Below are positions 1-6,517 of a stretch of 26,237 bases of DNA, piece by piece (the first letter of the stretch is position 1; every line of letters starts with the position of its first letter). The DNA is from a bacterium (lineage in GTDB: Bacteria; Patescibacteriota; Saccharimonadia; Saccharimonadales; UBA4665). Under the pieces are notes generated by a model. That model saw only the letters and a program-made list of their open reading frames with translations, was not told where the DNA came from and searched no databases. Location of the stretch: positions 1-26,237 of the forward strand of contig JAJZWG010000002.1 of NCBI GenBank assembly GCA_021846795.1, read 5' to 3'. The translations under genes were made by a program, and so were the position numbers.

Positions 1-1
1 A

Positions 2-1303
2 CGAGCAGAATTACAAAAACTAGAAAAAAGACTAATTGATAGACAAGAAAATTTAGATAAAAAACTTGAAGAATTAGATCGAAGACAAGAAAATGTTAGA
101 AAAAATGAAGATGAAATTGAAAAATTAAAAAATGAAATTAGAGACATTCGATTAAAACAACAAGAAAAACTTGAAAAAATTTCTAAATTATCTAAAACAG
201 AAGCAGCTCAAAAATTAATGGAAATGACAGAAAAAGATATTAAAAACGATTTAGTTAATCTAGTTAATAAATTACAAAATGAAGCAAAAGAATTAGCGGA
301 AGAAAAGTCAGCTTTAATTATTACGACAGCCATGGAAAGAATGTCTAGTGAAGTTACAGCTGAAAGGACAATTACGTCAATCAAACTTGAAGATGAAGAG
401 ATGAAAGGTCGAATTATTGGTAAGGAAGGTCGTAATATTCAAGCTTTACAGAAAGCAACTGGTGTAGATATTTTAGTTGATGATACGCCAGGTTATATAG
501 TTTTAAGTAGTTTTGATCCAATTAGAAGAGAAGTGGCTCGACAATCATTAGAGATGTTGATTAAAGATGGTAGGATTCATCCTGGAAGAATTGAAGAGGT
601 TGTGGCTAAAGCTCAAGCTAACTTGGATAAAGAAATTATTAGAGCCGGTGAAGATGCAGCTCGTGAAGTTGGAGTAATTGGTATTCCTAAAGAAGTTATT
701 CGTTTACTTGGCGAATTAAAATATCGAACAAGTTATGGTCAAAACGTTTTAAAGCATTCTGTTGAAATGGCTCATATAGCTGGAATGATTGCTGAAGAAT
801 TAGGAGCTGATGTTAAAATAACTAAATATTCCGCTTTAGTTCATGATTTAGGTAAGGCATTAACTCATAAAATGGAAGGAAAGCATCATCATATTAGCGG
901 TGAAATGTTAAGAAAATACGGTGCACCAGAAGCAGTTGCTTTAGCTGCTGAACAACATCATGATGATGTTGAGGCTACTTCAGTTGAAGCTTTAATTATT
1001 CGAGTAGTTGATGCAATTAGTGCTTCTCGACCTGGTGCTAGAAATATATCTGCTGAGAATTTTGGTGAAAGAATGCGTGATTTAGAAAATGTTGCAAGTA
1101 GTTTTAAAGGAATCGAAAAGACTTATGCAATTAGTGCTGGACGAGAAATAAGAGTTTTTGTTAAACCGGAAACCATTGATGATTTATCGGCTATTAAGTT
1201 AGCTCGAGATATTGCCGTAAAAATTGAATCGACTATGCAATATCCTGGCACGATTAAAGTTAATGTTATTAGAGAAACTCGAGCAATTGAATTTGCTAAA
1301 TAA
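2..1303 (+). CDS. rny: Ribonuclease Y, 5'-truncated by the window edge
   Basis: Endoribonuclease that starts mRNA decay, normally tethered to the membrane by an N-terminal helix. The frame is open from base 2, so the gene begins upstream; 433 codons are visible. The first ~110 visible residues are a Glu/Lys/Gln-rich coiled coil, as in RNase Y. A KH RNA-binding domain follows with GRIIGKEGRN (visible residues ~136-145). An HD phosphohydrolase domain then carries HSVEMAHIAG and the paired VHDLGK metal-binding motif (His at codon 842-844). The C-terminal segment is typical of the family. An internal ATG at 218 is not the real start, because it lies inside the coiled coil. The stop is six bases before ymdB, so the two are probably co-transcribed, a pairing common in Gram-positive bacteria. 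Nothing is broken in the visible part. Confidence 0.97.
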   Translation, partial: RAELQKLEKRLIDRQENLDKKLEELDRRQENVRKNEDEIEKLKNEIRDIRLKQQEKLEKISKLSKTEAAQKLMEMTEKDIKNDLVNLVNKLQNEAKELAEEKSALIITTAMERMSSEVTAERTITSIKLEDEEMKGRIIGKEGRNIQALQKATGVDILVDDTPGYIVLSSFDPIRREVARQSLEMLIKDGRIHPGRIEEVVAKAQANLDKEIIRAGEDAAREVGVIGIPKEVIRLLGELKYRTSYGQNVLKHSVEMAHIAGMIAEELGADVKITKYSALVHDLGKALTHKMEGKHHHISGEMLRKYGAPEAVALAAEQHHDDVEATSVEALIIRVVDAISASRPGARNISAENFGERMRDLENVASSFKGIEKTYAISAGREIRVFVKPETIDDLSAIKLARDIAVKIESTMQYPGTIKVNVIRETRAIEFAK

Positions 1304-1309
1304 TTATCA

Positions 1310-2098
1310 ATGAATATTTTGTATATTGGCGATATAATGGGTTCGTTTGGGGTGAGAGTAATTGAAGACAATCTACTTAATATTAAAAAAAAATATCAAA
1401 TTGATGTAGTATTAGCTCAAGCAGAAAATGTAACTTTAGGTAAGGGTATTTCTGTTAAGGATTATTACAAGTTAAAATTCCTTGGAATTGACGGATTAAC
1501 AGCTGGTAATCATATTTATCAATATCAAGAAATAAAATCATTAATAGAAAACGATGATCACATGATTGTTGGTTTAGCTAATTATGGTTGTCAAAAACGT
1601 TATAAAATTTTGTCTACAGCTTCAGGTGATATTTTATTTTTTAGTTTACTTGGCCAAATTGTTGGTAAAGACGCTAATATTGTTAGAGATAATCCATTAA
1701 AAATTGCCGATGAAATATTAACTTCAATTCAAAATAATCAATCAATAAAAGCCATTATAGTTAATTTTCATGGCGATTACAGTAGCGAAAAAGTTATGAT
1801 TGGTCATTATCTTGACGGTCGAGTTCAAGCTGTGATTGGTGATCATTGGCATGTTCCAACAAATGATGCCAGAATTTTACCAGGTGGTACTGCTCATATT
1901 ACTGATGTTGGTATGTGTGGAGCTCTTAACGCATCACTTGGGGTGCAGGCTGATGTAGTGATCAATCGTTGGTTGACTGGTCGAAAAACTAAAAATATTT
2001 TAGAAAATAATGGAAAGTGGCAATTTAATGCAGTTAACATTAATTTAAATTCTACCTACCAAGTTAATTCCATAAATACTATTAATTTAGTTGGCTAA
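1310..2098 (+). CDS. ymdB: YmdB-family metallophosphodiesterase
   Basis: Predicted cytoplasmic dinuclear-metal phosphodiesterase of the TIGR00282/YmdB family, whose Bacillus member hydrolyses 2',3'-cAMP and affects RNA turnover and biofilm choice. The 262-residue length is normal. Metal-site motifs are in the expected order: GDIMG with Asp8, AENVTLGKG with Glu39-Asn40, AGNH with Asn67-His68, VNFHGD with His154, and GDHWHVPT with His179 and His181. ARILPGGTAHITDVGMCG is a family signature. The gene follows rny by six bases. The rny-ymdB adjacency is functionally sensible because YmdB has been linked to RNase Y. Its last codons form the left arm of a long hairpin that probably terminates transcription. 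The family assignment is secure; the physiological substrate here is inferred. Confidence 0.95.
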   Translation: MNILYIGDIMGSFGVRVIEDNLLNIKKKYQIDVVLAQAENVTLGKGISVKDYYKLKFLGIDGLTAGNHIYQYQEIKSLIENDDHMIVGLANYGCQKRYKILSTASGDILFFSLLGQIVGKDANIVRDNPLKIADEILTSIQNNQSIKAIIVNFHGDYSSEKVMIGHYLDGRVQAVIGDHWHVPTNDARILPGGTAHITDVGMCGALNASLGVQADVVINRWLTGRKTKNILENNGKWQFNAVNINLNSTYQVNSINTINLVG

Positions 2099-2111
2099 AT
2101 TAATAGTATTT
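2074..2111 (+). terminator. Hairpin terminator after rny-ymdB
   Basis: A perfect 17-bp inverted repeat (2074-2090 and 2095-2111) with a 4-base TTGG loop, followed by A/T-rich sequence with short T runs. The ymdB stop codon lies inside it. It is AT-rich rather than GC-rich, but its length and perfection and its place between ymdB and a tRNA gene suit an intrinsic terminator. Confidence 0.7.
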
Positions 2112-2144
2112 TAAATAAATTTTAGCTATAATTTAAAATATTGT

Positions 2145-2222
2145 CGGGATGTGGCGCAGTTTGGCTAGCGCGCACGGTTTGGGACCGTGAGGCCGGAGGT
2201 TCAAATCCTCTCATCCCGACCA
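2145..2222 (+). tRNA. tRNA-Pro (anticodon TGG)
   Basis: Complete cloverleaf. Acceptor CGGGATG pairs with CATCCCG, the D-stem is GCGC/GCGC, the anticodon stem is CACGG/CCGTG around loop TTTGGGA (anticodon 2180-2182), and the T-arm is GGAGG-TTCAAAT-CCTCT. The discriminator is A, and CCA is encoded at 2220-2222. Confidence 0.97.
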
Positions 2223-2299
2223 AATAAGTTATTTTTATGATTTTAGTTAAATAAAATATTGTAAAATATGGTTGACGGATCAGAAAGTAATAAAATAAT

Positions 2300-2479
2300 A
2301 TGTCAAAATTAGTTAAAATTATAGCTATCGGATTAGGTACGTTGGTTGCAAGAGATTTATATTATAATCTTTCCGGTAAACCTAAACCACCTTTAGTTAA
2401 ACCAAATGCTAAAAGTTTTTTAGGACAACCTTTAAGATTACGACCCAATCGTAAATGGTGGCAATCAAAATATTATTAG
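2300..2479 (+). CDS. Small basic hypothetical protein (59 aa)
   Basis: An ATG-initiated 59-codon ORF ending in TAG. The product begins MSKLVKIIAIGLGTLVARDL, a short hydrophobic N-terminus that could be a weak membrane anchor. A Pro/Lys-rich middle (GKPKPPLVKPNAK) and an Arg/Trp-rich tail ending NRKWWQSKYY follow. Codon use matches the surrounding genes (Lys AAA, Leu TTA). A TAAAAT hexamer sits only three bases before the ATG and no Shine-Dalgarno is visible, so the promoter is not clear. I do not recognise the family. It could be a real small protein or a chance ORF; the aromatic, charged tail and sensible composition favour a real gene. Confidence 0.5.
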   Translation: MSKLVKIIAIGLGTLVARDLYYNLSGKPKPPLVKPNAKSFLGQPLRLRPNRKWWQSKYY

Positions 2480-2717
2480 TTTGAATTATATATTGCTTAC
2501 CTGCTTAATACTAAAGATATACTAATATTAAATTAACAGAAAAGTATGATCTAGGAATAGATATAATAGCTACTAAAAAATAGTATTTTATAGCATCCAA
2601 GTTAAAAGATATTCATTACTATTACTTGTTAAGACTAGTGCTGTTAGACAAGTTAGGACAACTTTAAAAGTATATAACTGTGAAAGGCTATAGTTATTAC
2701 TAGTAACTATTATTCTA
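2480..2717. other. Non-coding stretch left of the IS element
   Basis: No ORF, tRNA or clear hairpin is visible here. Short runs of plausible codons interrupted by stops (for example around 2550-2660, plus strand) might be gene debris, but I could not match them to a family. The last seven bases, TATTCTA (2711-2717), are the left target-site duplication of the adjoining insertion sequence. Confidence 0.5.
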
Positions 2718-2734
2718 ACCTCAGTTCGACATAA
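2718..2734 (+). repeat. IS left terminal inverted repeat
   Basis: Seventeen bases, perfectly inverted relative to 3733-3749. The target-site duplication TATTCTA (2711-2717) lies immediately outside. Confidence 0.95.
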
Positions 2735-2743
2735 CCACCCCAG

Positions 2744-3646
2744 TTAAGTCGTCAAGAGTGGTGTTATTGTTAGTAATGCCTGTTCTGGTTTAGTAAAATG
2801 TAGGCTGGGTTTCTTGGGTTGTAGCTGGTAAGCGATAAGTCCAGCGAACAAGTTTGTTCCGAAGTTCACTGGACTACGATGTCTGGTATGCTCAATCTGT
2901 TGGATATTCTTGAGTTGATCATTGATGGTCTCAATGATGCCTCGTCCACGAAGCATAACCTTGTCCATCAGCGGCAACAGTTTGTTTTTCATGTTTTTCT
3001 TGATGCCGGTGATTAGTTTTACTCCTTGTTTCCAAAGAGCTGCGAACAAATCTTTGGAAATGTAGCCTCGATCTCCAAACAGCTTGCCAGCCATCTTGCG
3101 AGCTAGCTTGGTTACAGTCTCGATGTTATTGTCTGGGGTATTGCCAGGAGTGATAAAGAACGAAACTATTTGTCCATATTCATTGACGATGATGTGTAGC
3201 TTGAAACCATAAAACCAGCCCATACTACTTTTGCCTCTGGCGGCCAGTCCCTTGAATACCTTGTTCCTGCGTATCCGTCGGTTATGGCAAACCACCAGCT
3301 TGGTGGAGTCGATGTAGTTGGCGATGGAGGGGTTAGACAACAGGCTAGTAAGCAAGGTGGCCATTGGCACAGTCATTTCACTCATGATCTCTATAAACCT
3401 ACCGTAGCTGACTAGATTTGGAAAGTCAGAGGATAGTTGTGTACAGACATAGTCCAAATAGTAATGCTTGAAATTACGATGATGGCTCTGATGAAAATGC
3501 ACCATGATGGTCAGTATCTCACTCAAGGATAGTTTAGAGGGGCGATTGCGTTGTCCTTCTCCTGAAGTAATACGTTGTGCTCGCCATTTTGACTCAAACT
3601 CCTGACAAAATTCGTCAATGATGTAAAATGTAGTTATTAGTTCCAT
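2744..3646 (-). CDS. IS982-family transposase
   Basis: DDE transposase of about 300 residues. The N-terminus MELITTFYIIDEFCQEFE and the helical target-recognition region are typical of IS982 enzymes. Candidate catalytic residues are Asp in NYIDSTKLVV, Asp in KLFGDRGYIS and Glu in GIIETINDQLK, so the active site looks intact. The frame is open upstream to another ATG at 3682, but I chose 3646 because AAGGAG (3655-3660 on the plus strand, read in complement) lies eight bases before it and the protein then begins like the family. The gene fills the IS element between the terminal repeats. It probably still functions; no frameshift or internal stop is seen. Confidence 0.93.
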   Translation of the reverse strand: MELITTFYIIDEFCQEFESKWRAQRITSGEGQRNRPSKLSLSEILTIMVHFHQSHHRNFKHYYLDYVCTQLSSDFPNLVSYGRFIEIMSEMTVPMATLLTSLLSNPSIANYIDSTKLVVCHNRRIRRNKVFKGLAARGKSSMGWFYGFKLHIIVNEYGQIVSFFITPGNTPDNNIETVTKLARKMAGKLFGDRGYISKDLFAALWKQGVKLITGIKKNMKNKLLPLMDKVMLRGRGIIETINDQLKNIQQIEHTRHRSPVNFGTNLFAGLIAYQLQPKKPSLHFTKPEQALLTITPLLTT

Positions 3647-3732
3647 ATTAGTGTCTCCTTTTTTGTTTTGTTTTATACACAACTAGGATAACAGAGCTAA
3701 CGCTCCATTATCCAGGGCAAAAGAGGAGGCGC

Positions 3733-3749
3733 TTATGTCGAACTGAGGT
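3733..3749 (-). repeat. IS right terminal inverted repeat
   Basis: Perfect inverted partner of 2718-2734. The second copy of TATTCTA (3750-3756) follows directly. Confidence 0.95.
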
Positions 3750-3813
3750 TATTCTAAGACTGCTATAAGATTGGCTAAGTATAATGATTGTTTGCTAGAA
3801 GGGAGAGAGGAAT

Positions 3814-3847
3814 TAATAAAACTGTAGTAGTTCAAGTCCATTTTGAC
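3814..3847 (+). repeat. Degenerate copy of the islet-flanking repeat
   Basis: AATAAAACTGTAGT matches 13 of 14 bases of the core of the direct repeats at 12986-13056 and 14241-14312. It is followed after a slightly longer gap by the same ATTTTGAC. It lies ~25 bases beyond the vapC stop codon, in the same orientation relative to the toxin gene as the copy beyond the YafQ-type toxin gene. The match is short and A/T-rich, so chance is possible. Confidence 0.35.
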
Positions 3848-3871
3848 TCTTTCGAACAAGTAACACGACTT

Positions 3872-4282
3872 CTATTTAAAGGGGTTGATAATTCTTAGAT
3901 TGTCCAACTGCTGCCCATCTTGCATATCCTCGCTATACAATATTGCTGCATCAGTATTTTGAGCAGCTGTAATGATCAGAGAATCCCAAAATGTATATCC
4001 ATATTTTTCTTCTAACTCTGATGCCTTAACTATATCTACAGATGTAATTTGATAAATAGGCCACGACATGAATTCTCTAATTATCTCTCTAATCTCATGA
4101 ACAGGCAGTTTTTTTGGCAATTTACGTGTTAGCGTTACATAAAATTCTTGGATTACTTGGGTGCTAAGAGTACCAGAACGATTATTCCAACAATCAGTTA
4201 AAATATCTTTGGCTATTTGATGTTTTAGTTTTTCATCTAAATCGTAAGCATAGACTAGAATATTAGTGTCCAAAAATATCAT
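3872..4282 (-). CDS. vapC: VapC-like PIN-domain ribonuclease toxin
   Basis: A 136-residue single-domain PIN endoribonuclease, the toxin of a type II toxin-antitoxin pair; relatives cleave tRNA or rRNA. It starts MIFLDTNILVYAYD. The four acidic metal ligands are all in place: Asp5, Glu46, Asp100 (TFWDSLIITAA) and Asp119. The ATG overlaps the TGA stop of the preceding gene (ATGA), the usual coupled arrangement with the antitoxin. Transcription is probably from the promoter before the antitoxin gene. The toxin appears intact. It lies ~115 bases from the IS982 element, in a patch that looks acquired. Confidence 0.9.
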   Translation of the reverse strand: MIFLDTNILVYAYDLDEKLKHQIAKDILTDCWNNRSGTLSTQVIQEFYVTLTRKLPKKLPVHEIREIIREFMSWPIYQITSVDIVKASELEEKYGYTFWDSLIITAAQNTDAAILYSEDMQDGQQLDNLRIINPFK

Positions 4283-4512
4283 CTTCTATATATTTCTTCT
4301 CGAGTGGGTAGCTTGGTTCCACCTAAAGCATAACCCTTGTTAAGTCTAATTAAAGCTAGCTTTTTAGTATGTTCATAGTTAGCTTCTTGGGCGGCGATCA
4401 GTCGTATTTGATCTGATAAAAGCTTACTTAAAGATGATGACCTTCTGGCCGCCAAAACTTTAGCATCATGGATTATAGCTTGATCTAACTGAACTGTTAC
4501 ATTTTGTTTCAT
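4279..4512 (-). CDS. vapB: VapB-like ribbon-helix-helix antitoxin
   Basis: A 77-residue partner of the PIN toxin. The N-terminus (MKQNVTVQLDQAIIHDAKVL) reads as a beta strand plus helix of a ribbon-helix-helix DNA-binding fold, followed by ARRSSSLSKLLSDQI. The C-terminal third, ending TKLPTREEIYRR, is the expected toxin-binding tail. Its stop overlaps the vapC start by four bases. The protein should bind VapC and repress its own promoter; both roles are inferred from family and position. A consensus TATAAT ends six bases before the ATG, so the message is probably leaderless. Confidence 0.82.
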   Translation of the reverse strand: MKQNVTVQLDQAIIHDAKVLAARRSSSLSKLLSDQIRLIAAQEANYEHTKKLALIRLNKGYALGGTKLPTREEIYRR

Positions 4513-4518
4513 ACAGCC

Positions 4519-4524
4519 ATTATA
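4519..4524 (-). promoter_or_regulatory. -10 box of the vapBC operon
   Basis: TATAAT on the minus strand, six bases (GGCTGT) upstream of the vapB ATG at 4512. This spacing puts the transcription start at or next to the start codon. No Shine-Dalgarno is present. Confidence 0.65.
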
Positions 4525-4632
4525 GCAAAGTTACGTGCTCCACGCAATAGTTTTTGAAAGTCATAATAATACTTGTTAAGCTCCCCCAATTCTAGACAAC
4601 TCGTGTATTCTTAAATTGGGTTATCGTCTTGT

Positions 4633-4815
4633 TTACTTGATTAATGTTTGAATTGAAGAAGTTATGGGATATTGCCAATCGGGTAGTGAACGTATTTCTA
4701 AAGCTTGTTCTACTGTAAGATCGTTGATGGCTAAACTTTGTCGCTCGCAATAGTTTTCAACAAATGCTTGACGCATAAGATATTCGTCAATTTTTTGCTC
4801 AGTAGGATTTATCAT
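4633..4815 (-). CDS. Small acidic hypothetical protein (about 60 aa)
   Basis: I do not recognise this protein. From the only ATG in the non-overlapping part of the frame (4815) it reads MINPTEQKIDEYLMRQAFVE, then a helical stretch with DLTVEQALEIRSLPDWQYP, 60 residues in all, mixed charge, no membrane segment. The same frame is open upstream to 5052, but that part overlaps the LysM-like gene in another frame and looks like non-coding translation. The start is therefore uncertain, and the true protein may include some of 4816-4924. It may form an operon with the LysM-like and VanX-like genes, which lie on the same strand. Confidence 0.5.
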   Translation of the reverse strand: MINPTEQKIDEYLMRQAFVENYCERQSLAINDLTVEQALEIRSLPDWQYPITSSIQTLIK

Positions 4816-4924
4816 TGCAATATTTCCAACCGTAATAATTTTAAGTAAATTAACCTTACGGCTTGTTGACTCAGACGACTCGGAATGTTTTACTTCAAAA
4901 TAGACTTTTGGTATACGGACTCTA

Positions 4925-5308
4925 TTATTGTTGCCGAATTGTTGTATTCTGTACTGGTATACCATTTTTGGAACCAGCCGGTAAATAAATTGTTTCACCT
5001 GGATATAACATACCATTTTGAGATTTTGGAATTTGATGTTCAATTTGTTCAATTTGTTGAGCCATTAAATTGGGATTAGTAGCTACGGTTTTGTTTTCGT
5101 TAGTAGCAATTGACCAGGGTGTTTGACCTGGTTTAACGATTGTTTGTTCGGTGTTGATTGGTGTAGGTTGATTATGATGATTTAAAGTCGAATTTAATAA
5201 TAATCCACCACCAAAAGTTAAAGTTAAAATACCAAGCCAACGACGTAGATAGGGCTGTTGTTGTCTTTTTTCTTTGTTTAGAAGGGGTATTTTATCTAAC
5301 GAATTCAT
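4925..5308 (-). CDS. Membrane-anchored LysM-like protein
   Basis: A 127-residue protein: a short cytoplasmic N-terminus rich in Lys/Arg/Gln, one membrane segment at about residues 25-41 (LGILTLTFGGGLLL), a Thr/Pro/Asn-rich spacer, then a degenerate LysM-type module. The module opens with VKPGQTPWSIATNE and closes with NGMLYPGETIYLPAG; the Pro-Gly-(Q/E)-T and I-x-L-P features are those of LysM repeats that bind GlcNAc chains of peptidoglycan. It is likely exported and wall-associated. TATAAT ends six bases before the ATG. It follows the VanX-like gene on the same strand, suggesting a shared wall-related role, although it has its own promoter. LysM is a pattern call by eye. Confidence 0.7.
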   Translation of the reverse strand: MNSLDKIPLLNKEKRQQQPYLRRWLGILTLTFGGGLLLNSTLNHHNQPTPINTEQTIVKPGQTPWSIATNENKTVATNPNLMAQQIEQIEHQIPKSQNGMLYPGETIYLPAGSKNGIPVQNTTIRQQ

Positions 5309-5314
5309 ATAGTT

Positions 5315-5320
5315 ATTATA
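5315..5320 (-). promoter_or_regulatory. -10 box of the LysM-like gene
   Basis: TATAAT on the minus strand followed by AACTAT and then the ATG at 5308: a six-base gap and no room for a ribosome-binding site. Confidence 0.65.
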
Positions 5321-5370
5321 CCATAAAAAATAAAAAAAACAATGATTTCATATAAAACCTTAATTTAATT

Positions 5371-6282
5371 TTAATTTTTGTCAAAATTACTATTTGAAGA
5401 CTTAGCTTGGAGTCTTTGCATTTCTTCTGTATACCAATCAGGTAGTTCAGCAATACCATAATAAGGTTTATGGCTACCTGAAACATATTCAGATAGAGGA
5501 TCACCTTTGCCATAATGCCAAATTTCTTGAGGATTATTTTCTAGACCAGCAATTTTTGTCATAGTGTAATACAATATTCGTCTATACAAAATTATTTCTT
5601 TCTGTTCTTCTGGTGAGATTTTAAGTTGATCAATTGATTCAGCAATATCACTTTGATCAGATGTACTCTGATAATTCTCGTAAAAATCCGGATAAGCAGT
5701 ACCCTTAACTTTACCACCCTGATGTCCTCGATTAAAAGCTTGACCTGTTTCTAGATTAATTAGAGCTACGTCGACTGCTCCGCCGGTTAAATGTGGTGTT
5801 GGTGTTAGATTGGCATTAGGTTGAGCGCAATAATTAGGCACTTGAGCTAAAACTTCTTCATCACTCATGTCTGGATTGATAGTTTTTATAATCATTGGCC
5901 AGGCAGTATTAAAAGCAAATTCTTGAACCTGGTAAGGACGTAAGGCATCATCGATTCGCAAGTGGACTGGAGCGCCTAATGCTTCCCGAACATCAGGATC
6001 AAAATTAAGAAATTTTTCGGCTAAAACTAATCGATGAGCAATATCTAATCGTATTAGAGGTGCATCTGGTACGCCGGGTAGTGTTTCACCGGTCATATCG
6101 TTTGGTTTAGCATAATAACTACTAGCATCATCAAAGCCAAAATCTGGTTCTCTAGGATCAACTAAAGGATCATTATGTAACGGATGATTTTGATCAATGA
6201 CATAACGAGTATCATAACCGGGTTTATTATTTCTTAATTCGGTTAGATTGGGTATAGAATTTAATAAGTCAAGACCTATCAT
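5371..6282 (-). CDS. VanX-type D-Ala-D-Ala dipeptidase (M15D)
   Basis: A zinc metallopeptidase predicted to hydrolyse D-alanyl-D-alanine or related wall peptides. At 303 residues it is longer than VanX (~200), with extra sequence at the N-terminus (GYDTRYVIDQNHPLH) and the C-terminus. Active-site motifs are complete: DALRPYQVQ with Arg115 for transition-state stabilisation, TPHLTGGAVDVAL with His164 and Asp171, and EIWHYGKGD with catalytic Glu253 and zinc ligand His256. No signal peptide or membrane segment is seen, so it should act in the cytoplasm on free dipeptides, as VanX does. It could supply D-Ala recycling rather than vancomycin resistance, since no vanHA genes are nearby. TCTAAT lies six bases before the ATG. 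A LysM-like gene follows on the same strand. Confidence 0.88.
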   Translation of the reverse strand: MIGLDLLNSIPNLTELRNNKPGYDTRYVIDQNHPLHNDPLVDPREPDFGFDDASSYYAKPNDMTGETLPGVPDAPLIRLDIAHRLVLAEKFLNFDPDVREALGAPVHLRIDDALRPYQVQEFAFNTAWPMIIKTINPDMSDEEVLAQVPNYCAQPNANLTPTPHLTGGAVDVALINLETGQAFNRGHQGGKVKGTAYPDFYENYQSTSDQSDIAESIDQLKISPEEQKEIILYRRILYYTMTKIAGLENNPQEIWHYGKGDPLSEYVSGSHKPYYGIAELPDWYTEEMQRLQAKSSNSNFDKN

Positions 6283-6367
6283 ATATACATTAGAGCATAT
6301 TATTTAATAATATTCAAGCAACCATGATCTCTGATTTTTTTAAAAAAAGAGGTATATTGAAATAGAT

Positions 6368-6445
6368 CGGGAATTAGCGCAGTTTGGCTAGCGCGCCACG
6401 TTCGGGACGTGGAGGTCGTGGGTTCAAATCCCGCATTCCCGACCA
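6368..6445 (+). tRNA. tRNA-Pro (anticodon CGG)
   Basis: Complete cloverleaf. Acceptor CGGGAAT/ATTCCCG, D-stem GCGC/GCGC, anticodon stem CCACG/CGTGG around TTCGGGA (anticodon 6403-6405), and T-arm GTGGG-TTCAAAT-CCCGC. Discriminator A, encoded CCA at 6443-6445. Its body closely resembles the tRNA-Pro(TGG) at 2145. Confidence 0.97.
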
Positions 6446-6495
6446 TTTTAATAAATTAAGTATATCTATTTTTATCATCAAGTTTTAGTTAATGC

Positions 6496-6501
6496 TATAA
6501 T
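6496..6501 (+). promoter_or_regulatory. -10 box of the DGK1/SEC59-like gene
   Basis: TATAAT 16 bases before the ATG at 6518. This predicts a short leader of about 9-10 bases, longer than at most genes here; no Shine-Dalgarno is visible. Confidence 0.5.
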
Positions 6502-6517
6502 AAAAAAAAGTCTTTTT

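Larger units (their letters stand above)
2718..3749. mobile_element. Complete IS982-type insertion sequence
   Basis: A 1,032-bp element bounded by perfect 17-bp terminal inverted repeats, ACCTCAGTTCGACATAA at 2718-2734 and its complement at 3733-3749. A 7-bp direct repeat TATTCTA flanks it at 2711-2717 and 3750-3756. It holds one transposase gene on the minus strand. Length, single-ORF organisation, ends starting AC and a short duplication suit the IS982 family. Base composition is visibly more GC-rich than the flanks, and its gene has a strong Shine-Dalgarno unlike most neighbours, which points to recent arrival from elsewhere. Confidence 0.93.

Noticed and set aside
1123..1371. Antisense ORF over the end of rny and start of ymdB
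   Set aside because: It mirrors strongly conserved coding sequence and has no promoter or plausible protein composition.
4584..4620. Short inverted repeat CCCAATT/AATTGGG between vapB and the small ORF
   Set aside because: Only seven base pairs with a 22-base loop; too weak to call a terminator or IS end.
4816..5052. Upstream extension of the 60-residue ORF, overlapping the LysM-like gene in another frame
   Set aside because: It translates the LysM-like gene out of frame and has no promoter or start signal; a frameshifted LysM extension was considered, but the LysM-like protein ends with two tandem stops and a complete module.
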